From contig JAQJZZ010000014.1 of assembly GCA_030077755.1 (NCBI GenBank), positions 2,728,001-2,792,000 of the forward strand: 64,000 nucleotides of DNA. The letters are read 5' to 3'. The notes beneath the pieces were generated by a model. That model was not told the DNA's origin, searched no databases, and saw only the letters and a list, made by a program, of their open reading frames with translations. The stretch's first letter is position 1. Every line of letters begins with the position of its first letter. This document shows, one piece after another, positions 56,556-64,000 of the stretch. Position numbers and translations under genes: made by a program. This stretch comes from Filosporella fistucella (taxonomy: Eukaryota; Ascomycota; Leotiomycetes; Helotiales).

Positions 56556-58841
56556 ATGAAGGGAGCTCAACAACTTTACAAACTCTCGATTCTCCTCCTC
56601 CCATCCCTTTGCTCTGCGCACCCAGCAGGCTCGCAAAGATCTCGCGGCATTATCGGCTATGGAATCGATATCTACAAACCTGTCTGCGGATTCGCTTGCA
56701 ATCACGTATTATCTCAGAGCCAGCTGAATTGCTCGGTCTTTCCGATTGCAGATAGATGGCATGGCGGTAGTGGGCTTGGTTTTGACACTCTGCCCCAGTG
56801 CTTCGCAACTGACGATGCATACCTACAATCGATAGCTTGTTGTCTGCAGCAGCGCTGCTTAGAAAAAGATGCAGAGGAAGATTGGGTGATTGAGAGGTTC
56901 TGGGAGCATCAGCTTGTTGGAAATGGCCTCGATCCGAAATATGAATTCGACGAGGCATTGACAATGTGCGGCGACGGTCTACAAAGCGTGCTGATTCTGG
57001 GCCAGCCTCTGAACACCCCGAGCGATGTAGCTACAGACGATTGGCAGTTGGCCGAGCAGTCAATGAGAGACTTTGCCTTGAACGAAGGCCAGCATTCAAC
57101 ATATGCTCTCCTACTTCTGTCATCCATGTTATTTCTTCCACTTATTCTTGCACTCATCAAATTTCTTATCTCTGCCTCTTCCACGCACGCGGAGCGGCTG
57201 TTGCTCACATATCTGATTTATCCCCCTGTGCTCCGAAAAGGGCATTTTATTCTTCGTCTCACTGGGGAGGAACATCCACCTACACGTGGGCAAGCTCTCC
57301 TTGTTTTCTTCATCGTGTTGCTCAATGTTTTATTCTCGATTCTGGGCTATCATGGCTCCATGCCGAATATCTACTGGAACTCAAGGATCAATATGACCAT
57401 CAACATTCTTGCGAACCGCGTCGGCATCCTTTCATTTGCAAATCTGACAACTATTTTCATCTATAGCAGCCGAAACAACCCACTGATCCGACTTACTGGG
57501 TGGCCCTACAACACATTCATCCGACTTCACCGTTGGCTGGCATACATCTGCATAGGGCAGGTAGCTCTGCACTCGTTGATCTACTTCATTGTCCATCTGC
57601 CAGTTCTGTCTCACAAATTCACCCAAGCATACTGGAATGTAGGAGTAGTTGGGACTGCGGTATTTTGCATTGTTCTTCCGACGTCGATGCCCTTTGTGCG
57701 TAGGAGATGGTTCGAACTGTTTATTGATGTACATGTTACCCTCGCGGTTGGCATTTTGTTTACTTGCTATTATCATGTCTACTTCAAATTCGAGCACGAA
57801 TGGGGATATGAGAACTGGATTTTGTTGGCGGTATTTATATGGGCATTAGAAAGCTTTGCACGGGGGTTCAAAATCGTGACAAATGGGTTACGAACAGCCC
57901 ATGTTTTAGAAGTGGACGATGAGTATTTCGTCATGAATGTTGAAGGTGTGAAGGGTATAGGAATGGCCTACCTGTACTTCCCATCCCTAGGCTGGAGACT
58001 TTGGGAAAATCATCCTTTCTCCATCCTGGCGTCTGTCGTGGAGGCGCATGATAAAATGGTTGGGAAATCGATTGAGCAGGGCGACACAGTGTTTGCTCTA
58101 GTAGGATCAGAGTCTGACTCTGATCTGGAGTCGGAAGATGAGGCTGAAAATGACATTTCCAAACATGCAAGTCACAGCAAGCTACACTTGGACCAACTGT
58201 CGATAGCAATGACACCAATCACTCCCAATTCTGCAACTTTCATGCTCGACCACATCTCAGCACCAAATGAAGCTGGCGGGGAAGAATATCCCGAAATCAA
58301 ACGCAGTAAAATGGTGATAGGCCTCTCGTTTCTCATACGCCGCGAGAAGGGTACCACGGCGCGGTTATTCACGAAATCTCTTCAACTACCCGTTCTTGTC
58401 GAAGGACCATACCATTCCCATCTATCTCTGGCTAGCCTTGCCACCACTGTGCCACACCTTGTTTGCATAGCCGGCGGTGTTGGAATCGCCCCTATCCTCC
58501 CAGTGATTCGTGCCCGGGCGACCGCTGCAACTGGAAGCACCCGATTATATTTCGGTACTAGGTCCCAAGGTCTTTTGACAACCTGTGGCTTGGAAGAGTT
58601 GCAAAAAGAGTCAATAGATCTTGATATCCAGGTGCGTGTGCAAGAGAGATGGAATCTGGAGGAATTGGTATTGAGAGAGGCCGGATGCTTCAGGCCTGGG
58701 AGCAATGGCAACGGTTTAGAGACCTTTATCGTTGTTTCTGGGCCGGCGGCTATGGTTGATGCTGTGCGGCTGGCTGTTGTGGAGGCGAATAAGAGATGTA
58801 AAAGCGGGATTGTAAGATTTGTTGATGAATCCTTTACTTAG
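56556..58841 (+). CDS. Ferric-chelate reductase (FRE family, NOX-like)
   Basis: Reduces extracellular Fe(III) or Cu(II) with NADPH, passing electrons through FAD and two haems. Single exon. The start at 56556 (MKGAQQLYKLSILLLPSLCSA) gives a clean signal peptide and 761 residues; an in-frame ATG at 56463 would add 31 residues. A Cys-rich extracellular region (VCGFACNH, IACCLQQRC) is followed by about seven helices with the haem-binding His in RLHRWLAYICIGQVALHS and DVHVTLAVGILFTCYYHVYF. The FAD-binding motif is HPFSILAS, the NADPH-binding glycine motif CIAGGVGIAPILPVI, and the C-terminal VVSGPAAMVDAVR. An acidic insert (SESDSDLESEDEAEND) sits in the FAD domain. Plasma membrane location is expected. 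Such genes are usually iron-regulated; I did not pick out a definite GATA-type repressor site. Confidence 0.94.
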   Translation: MKGAQQLYKLSILLLPSLCSAHPAGSQRSRGIIGYGIDIYKPVCGFACNHVLSQSQLNCSVFPIADRWHGGSGLGFDTLPQCFATDDAYLQSIACCLQQRCLEKDAEEDWVIERFWEHQLVGNGLDPKYEFDEALTMCGDGLQSVLILGQPLNTPSDVATDDWQLAEQSMRDFALNEGQHSTYALLLLSSMLFLPLILALIKFLISASSTHAERLLLTYLIYPPVLRKGHFILRLTGEEHPPTRGQALLVFFIVLLNVLFSILGYHGSMPNIYWNSRINMTINILANRVGILSFANLTTIFIYSSRNNPLIRLTGWPYNTFIRLHRWLAYICIGQVALHSLIYFIVHLPVLSHKFTQAYWNVGVVGTAVFCIVLPTSMPFVRRRWFELFIDVHVTLAVGILFTCYYHVYFKFEHEWGYENWILLAVFIWALESFARGFKIVTNGLRTAHVLEVDDEYFVMNVEGVKGIGMAYLYFPSLGWRLWENHPFSILASVVEAHDKMVGKSIEQGDTVFALVGSESDSDLESEDEAENDISKHASHSKLHLDQLSIAMTPITPNSATFMLDHISAPNEAGGEEYPEIKRSKMVIGLSFLIRREKGTTARLFTKSLQLPVLVEGPYHSHLSLASLATTVPHLVCIAGGVGIAPILPVIRARATAATGSTRLYFGTRSQGLLTTCGLEELQKESIDLDIQVRVQERWNLEELVLREAGCFRPGSNGNGLETFIVVSGPAAMVDAVRLAVVEANKRCKSGIVRFVDESFT

Positions 58842-59244
58842 GTCACCTGGGTAAGGATGGGGAGAAACACATTGCTTGTGGCGCGTGGTGCGCAACATTT
58901 TTGAAGGACATGAAAATAATATAGGGGAATGTATGATAGGCCGTAACAGTGTAAACGAATCAGATATAGATTTTGTTAAACATCTCACCCGTTCGTCGAT
59001 CTGACGATGTCTGCGAAACCACGGCCTGTCAAAAATTTCCTCTCGATTTAAGAGAGCAGCCACTTGCTTTCTTGGTCACTTGCGGACAATAATACTCAAA
59101 GCAATGCATGGAAGTAATGACATGCATTCAGATTTGCAATTATTGGGTATCTATTCACATCTATCTCATTTCCTATTTCCATAGCCGATTTTTGTGAACC
59201 TTCCTTAACGCCAAATCTCCATTCATTCCATTTTTGAATGCCAA
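58842..59244. other. Convergent 3' intergenic region
   Basis: About 400 bp between the 3' ends of the ferric reductase and WDR70; presumably 3' UTRs. Confidence 0.5.
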
Positions 59245-61035
59245 TCATCTTTTTATTTTCTTCTTGTCCGGACCCTCTTCTTCTTCCTCATCACTAAGAT
59301 CCGCATATTGGGTAACAGGTTGAGTGTCCTTCCACGCATTAGTAAATAACGGATCGTTCTTGGCCAATTCTGCATATTTGAGTAGGGCCTCTCTCGGGTC
59401 CTCATCTCGCATACTACTCAGAGGTATACTCTCATTGATATGATTCTCATCTGGCTGACTCTTCATGAATGGTGTTACCATAGGAATTTGTGGTCTTCTG
59501 GGATCACGTGAGCGTCCAGATGCTGTTAGACCAACTGTTGGATGTCGGGCTGAGAATGAAGTTGCACTGGTATTGGTTATTACTCCGCCAGCTGTAATAT
59601 TATCGCCAGATATTCCAGTAGATTGATCGGTGGTAAAATTTGGGTCATCATCCACATGGCGTTTCTTGGGGGCTCGAGACATAACATCTACGGCACCGCG
59701 GGTCGATGTGTTCGGATTGTAAAGAACATGGACTTCTGAATTTGCAGACCCAGTAACGATTTGGTTGAGCTTTGGATGCCATTGTACCGTAATTAGAGGA
59801 GAACCTGGAGTGACTGGAGTAACAAGCTCGGCTTTCAAATTTCCGGGGTTCAAAATATGGAGATGACCAGTTGGCGATCCGGTGATGATGCTAGAAGAGG
59901 TAGGAGAGTACTTGATGTTACTCATAGCATATTGATCCGAACTTGAAGGATGTGAGACTGTAACAACTGGTGTCTTGAACTTGCGCGTGTCCCACAGCTT
60001 GATCAAGTCATCACCACCTCTCGTCACAACCATACGGCCATCAGAACTGATATCGAGACCTCCTGTCCAGGTTCCAGGTCTATGTGCTTCTCTGATTTCT
60101 GCAGCTGGCCGAGCAAATGGTCCATTGCCACTCCACATTACCAGACTGCCGTCAAGCGCTGCCGCGACCAAAATATTATTTCCTCCTTGCATTGGACTTC
60201 CCCACGCAACTGCGGTCATTCTAGTCCTTCCGGCAGATCCAGCAGCTCTCGACTTATGCACTATAATCTCCTTTTGTTCCCTTCTATGATTAACATCCCA
60301 TATACGTAATGTGCTATCGGTGCCAGCAGTGACGCAAATGTTCTTGTCCGTAGGATTCCAGGTACCAGTTGTTACCTCTGAAACATGACCTTTGGTGTTA
60401 TGCATATCCCGCAGATACATGTCTCCCTTCACAAATTCCGCGATTACCTCTCCATCTCTATTCATAATTCTTGCCTGTGGATGTGCCGACACGCATAAGA
60501 ATGTTCCTCCTGCTAAAGGATTGAATTCGACATGGTTGATAGGATGGCTCTCTGAATTCGCAGCTGTCTTCGACTCGTGGGGATCAACACTTTTGAACGC
60601 TCTCAGAGTCGTAGGTGTCATGGAAGCAAAGTCATGAAACTTGATTGTACAGTCTGTTGATCCAGTCACCAATCTGCCTCCAGATATGTCCAAAGATGTT
60701 GTAGTAACGGCGCGTTCATGTGTTTTAAGGACGAGCTCGTGGGACACTGGGTATTCATCGTCGTCGGATTGATCAGAGTCGTCTGAACCGTCGTCGTCGT
60801 CATCAGAGCCGTAGTCTTTCGATGCAGGCTCTTGGGCAAGCTTCTGCGGTGGCTTTGCATCATCCCCGTTTTGTGTTGAAATTGGCCCGTCGACTTTCCT
60901 CTTCGTACGTCCAATTTGCGCCGCAACATCTGCCTCTGGACCCCTCTTCCCAAAAGATTGAGGCAAGAAAGCCCTCATAGGATCATCTGCCGCCAGCTCA
61001 GGAACCTCCACTTCAAAATCCTCATCGTCGCTCAT
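59245..61035 (-). CDS. WDR70: WD40-repeat protein, WDR70 homologue
   Basis: A single exon of 596 codons. An acidic, Asp/Ser-rich N-terminus (MSDDEDFEVEVPELAADDPM, then DYGSDDDDDGSDDSDQSDDD) precedes about six WD repeats (ERAVTTTSLDISGGRLVTGS, GTDSTLRIWDV, AALDGSLVMWSG, RGGDDLIKLWDTR, TGSPTGHLHIL, TGSANSEVHVLY). The conserved C-terminal segment has RDPRRPQIPMVTPFM and DPREALLKYAE, both characteristic of the WDR70/GAD-1 family. WDR70 works in histone H2B monoubiquitylation and DNA-resection control in fission yeast and human cells; a nuclear role is inferred here. A C-terminal acidic/basic tail (DEEEEEGPDKKKIKR) resembles a nuclear signal. Divergent from the NIPA gene, 311 bp apart. Confidence 0.92.
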   Translation of the reverse strand: MSDDEDFEVEVPELAADDPMRAFLPQSFGKRGPEADVAAQIGRTKRKVDGPISTQNGDDAKPPQKLAQEPASKDYGSDDDDDGSDDSDQSDDDEYPVSHELVLKTHERAVTTTSLDISGGRLVTGSTDCTIKFHDFASMTPTTLRAFKSVDPHESKTAANSESHPINHVEFNPLAGGTFLCVSAHPQARIMNRDGEVIAEFVKGDMYLRDMHNTKGHVSEVTTGTWNPTDKNICVTAGTDSTLRIWDVNHRREQKEIIVHKSRAAGSAGRTRMTAVAWGSPMQGGNNILVAAALDGSLVMWSGNGPFARPAAEIREAHRPGTWTGGLDISSDGRMVVTRGGDDLIKLWDTRKFKTPVVTVSHPSSSDQYAMSNIKYSPTSSSIITGSPTGHLHILNPGNLKAELVTPVTPGSPLITVQWHPKLNQIVTGSANSEVHVLYNPNTSTRGAVDVMSRAPKKRHVDDDPNFTTDQSTGISGDNITAGGVITNTSATSFSARHPTVGLTASGRSRDPRRPQIPMVTPFMKSQPDENHINESIPLSSMRDEDPREALLKYAELAKNDPLFTNAWKDTQPVTQYADLSDEEEEEGPDKKKIKR

Positions 61036-61346
61036 GATGTCGGGTGTGAACGTTTGCGCTTATGGTCACTGCTGCGTGAATGTGGTTGTAAATTTGAAAG
61101 TGGAGCAACGCGACAGTCTCATGCAAGCCGAGAAACCTTGAGCATCATGACGCACCTGGATTCAATTTCCTCCAGAAACACCACAACGTGCGACGACCAC
61201 GACGTTCAAATGTTATTCGCAATTTCGGATTACCTTCGTGTCACCAATCTTGGTGTCAATTCCAGCTCGTGATATATTTGGCCCAGTGGGCAACACGACT
61301 GGAGTAGATGACCAAGAATTCTGCGACATTAACATAATACGCTGAT
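61036..61346. promoter_or_regulatory. Bidirectional promoter between WDR70 and NIPA genes
   Basis: 311 bp between divergent start codons; no specific site identified. Confidence 0.5.
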
Positions 61347-63518
61347 ATGTATTTATCGACTCCAGTCCTTGGTGTTGCATCAACGCCAGCCTTGAATTTG
61401 TCGGATTATTTCAGAGACGCACTCGCACCTCCAGGCTATGTGGTAACCCTTGGCGATTCGCAACTCCAGCGATGGAGCTCACTGATTGGAATCATTACTG
61501 CGATTATTGGCAATATCCTGATATCTTTCGCCCTCAACATACAGCGTTACGCGCACATCAGGCTACACGAGGAGAGGTCGCAGAGGAAGGAGAAGTCAAG
61601 AAGTGTCTCCAAAGGTTCACAAGGAGGCTATGGAACGACAGAGACAAATGGACATCACATTGCGGATGTAGACGGAACGAACGGAGCACATGAAGAAAGT
61701 CCTTTGCGGCAATCTTTCACTTCTGCAAATTCCCAGTCGACAGGCTGTCAAGACGATGATCATAAGGAAGATTCTACATATCTGCGATCTCCATACTGGT
61801 GGGGAGGAATCATTCTAATGACTGTTGGTGAAGCGGGCAACTTTTTGGCATATGGATTCGCCCCGGCTTCTATCGTATCTCCCTTGGGGGTTGTGGCACT
61901 GATATCGAATTGCGTGATTGCTCCATTCATGCTGAAGGAGCAATTCAGGTTGCGAGACTTTTGGGGGGTAGTGGTAGCTGTCGGCGGTGCAGTTACTGTG
62001 GTGCTAAGTGCTAAGCAACAAGAAAAGAAACTTGGCCCACATGAAATCTGGGGAGCTATCACCACCACCGAGTTTGAAATTTATATGGGAGTCACTGCGA
62101 TTCTGATTGCAATACTGGCTTGGGCAAGCCCGAGGTACGGGAACAAAACCATCCTGATTGACCTAGGGCTGGTGGGGCTATTCGGTGAGTATGTGAAACA
62201 AGTGCATGTTCTTTACTAACTCTTAAAAGGCGGATATACCGCTCTTGCAACCAAAGGTGTTGCCTCGATGCTATCTTATACATTATGGAGAGCTCTTACA
62301 ACGCCGGTCACTTACGCCCTTCTTGCGGTACTGGTTGGTACCGCAATTCTTCAGGTCAAGTACGTTAACAAAGCCCTGCAACGATTTGATTCTACTCAGG
62401 TTATACCCGTACAGTTCGTTATGTTTACTCTGTCGGTGATTATTGGAAGCGCCATTCTCTATCGAGATTTCGAAAAAGTACAAGCCGAAAATGTGAGCAA
62501 ATTCATTGGTGGATGTCTTTTGACATTTTTCGGAGTCTTCTTGATCACAAGTGGTAGACCGAGAAGGGATGAAGAAGAAGACGAGGAAGAGTCCGACGAA
62601 GAGGGAGAAGAACGGATTGGCCTGCGAGATCAAGATGGCGTTGGAGAGGAACCGCTGCCTGAAAATCCAAGGCGGTTTGATTCTGTCCGCAGGCGGTCAG
62701 CTATGGCTCAGAATGGTGGTGATGCTGCAGATGACGAAGCTTTTGAAGCTAGGAGAAATTCTCGAGTGAGCTTTGCTGAGCCGTCCTCGCGGCCACGAAC
62801 ACCCAGAATGTATTCCAGCTCGTCAATTCTGCCACCACGCTTCCCCCAGGAAATAGTTGTGGGCGATGAGGACGCACCACTGCTCAGCAATCCCTGGAGA
62901 AGCTCTTCTGATGATCTATTACAAGCTGTTAAGCATCCTGGAATGCAGACTACCATATCTTCTCCTGTTCTACCTACGGAGGCACAGATGTCTTCGACAG
63001 ACTCGTTGAAACCGCCTGCGCCACCTAATCTGAGAACCCATTCTCAGGGCAATCCCCACACACATCCAAACCAGCAACAATCTCCTGCACCGCCTCAACC
63101 GGATAGACCTATGACGCCGGCGAGGCATTCCATATCCAGGATGATGCCCGGACCACTTTTATCCCCATTATCTGGGGGTCTCAGTGTGGTGGTAGCTGAC
63201 TCTCTGCGTCGGGGCGTTGATCCTGCTGTTAGAAGTAGAAGCTTTCGGAAACTTCGACGTTCTAAATCTGGGTCTCAACGATTTTCCCAAGGTCAAGAGG
63301 GAGAAGATGAATTCGGTACATCACCTTCTAAAGTGGTGACAATTACAGATGATGGAATCAGCAAGTCTTTGGGGACGGAAAGCACGGGCGAGTGGTCGAA
63401 ATTAACCCGTGCGAGGAGTTTAAGCAATACGCTTGGTGAATTAATAAGAGGGAAGAGGCAGAAAACAGATAATGGTGACAGTAGGGATGAGGAGGCTGGC
63501 GGACCAAGTGGCACATGA
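61347..63518 (+). CDS. NIPA-type magnesium transporter (DUF803, DMT superfamily)
   Basis: Two exons, 61347-62184 and 62230-63518, with a 45-bp intron; 708 residues. An N-terminal helix (SLIGIITAIIGNILISFALNIQ) is followed by a polar loop of about 100 residues, then the DMT core: YWWGGIILMTVGEAGNFLAYGF, ASIVSPLGVVALISN, FWGVVVAVGGAVTVVLSA, YMGVTAILIAILAWAS, and after the intron GYTALATKGVASMLS, QVIPVQFVMFTLSVIIGSAILYRDF and GGCLLTFFGVFLITS. These motifs are the NIPA signature, so Mg2+ uptake or efflux is likely. The C-terminal 330 residues are an acidic and Ser/Pro-rich cytosolic tail, longer than in animals but common in fungi. The membrane (plasma, vacuolar or Golgi) cannot be told. Confidence 0.92.
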
Positions 63519-64000
63519 TTACACCCTTGGTCTCGATGGAGTTTTGATGGACCCGGATGGGCTTTGTTGCATATGTAGACTTGCTTTTTGTACAAATTGG
63601 ATGGTTTTGCATAGGGTTAGGAGCGCTTGCGTTTGAATGCGAAGTTTTGTCTATACTTGATTCTAGAACAAAAGTTCCCCACACATGCATTGGCAATCAA
63701 CTTGGGAAATATGCTCGCAGAATTTCAAAAACAAAATGAGGCAAATGTCAAATGATGCAATGATTGTAGATATACGGCAAGTGCCAGTTTTATACAGAGA
63801 AAGAAAGATTATAACGTGAGAGGGGTTCTTTTGGTTTCAGTGGGCAAAATAAGCTACTTCATATTAAGGTGCAAGTGGCTGAGAAATTGGTTTGCAAGTA
63901 GAGGATTGATTGCGACAGAGAGCTCCTGCCAACACTACATGCTCAGATTTTAGTTGCAGCTATTTTAGTAATCTATTCAGAAGATCTGGTCGACAGCCCC
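63519..64000. other. Intergenic to window end
   Basis: 480 bp downstream of the NIPA gene. No supportable gene; short ORFs on both strands are chance. Confidence 0.5.

Noticed and set aside
63293..63696. Minus-strand ORFs over the end of the NIPA gene
   Set aside because: Antisense shadows of the acidic tail and 3' UTR of a confidently identified gene.

Overview
The window is nuclear DNA of a filamentous ascomycete (Pezizomycotina). Evidence: short introns (mostly 45-65 bp, GT...AG, with a branch-site-like CTAAC or CTAAT), a GAF-type hybrid histidine kinase, GH76 and Flc cell-wall genes, and a moderately AT-rich composition. A leotiomycete (Helotiales, Sclerotiniaceae-like) fits the overall impression of the proteins, but that placement is inference. 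I saw no tRNA, rRNA, CRISPR array or prokaryotic operon.

Left part (1-16 kb): a partial arylsulfotransferase-like gene; the divergent pair RPT2 (26S proteasome ATPase) and UBC1-type E2 sharing one 730-bp promoter; two low-confidence or unknown genes; a 2.6-kb gene-free stretch with a relic repeat; an NmrA/SDR-type NAD(P)-binding protein; the CCR4-NOT deadenylase CAF1/POP2, divergent from the complex I B12 subunit (NDUFB3). Middle (17-33 kb): a complete 11-exon hybrid histidine kinase, a multiply broken DHA1-type MFS transporter pseudogene, two lineage-specific unknowns (one apparently decaying), a class C beta-lactamase-like hydrolase and a sugar-porter MFS transporter. The 33-38.2 kb stretch is gene-poor, with a small His-rich protein.

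Right part (38-64 kb): a GT90 (CAP10-like) glycosyltransferase; a 5-kb gene-free region carrying many TTGACGAC-like motifs; GH76 (DFG5-like) divergent from an Flc/TRP-like membrane protein; a 206-bp element with terminal inverted repeats; a T5orf172 (Mug113-like) protein; an RGG-repeat gene with an in-frame stop; a ferric reductase; WDR70 divergent from a NIPA-type magnesium transporter.

Exon structures were rebuilt by eye. For RPT2, UBC1, CAF1, NDUFB3, the histidine kinase, the beta-lactamase, GT90, GH76 and NIPA the spliced exon lengths sum to whole codons and the junctions restore family motifs. Gene relations are mostly housekeeping neighbourhoods. The plausible functional pairings are RPT2/UBC1 (ubiquitin-proteasome) and GH76/Flc (cell wall). 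I found no convincing new multi-gene system. The most interesting items are the splice-assembled motifs (myristoylation signal of Rpt2, phospho-acceptor His of the kinase), the inverted-repeat element family, the TTGACGAC cluster, and several loci with single in-frame stops.
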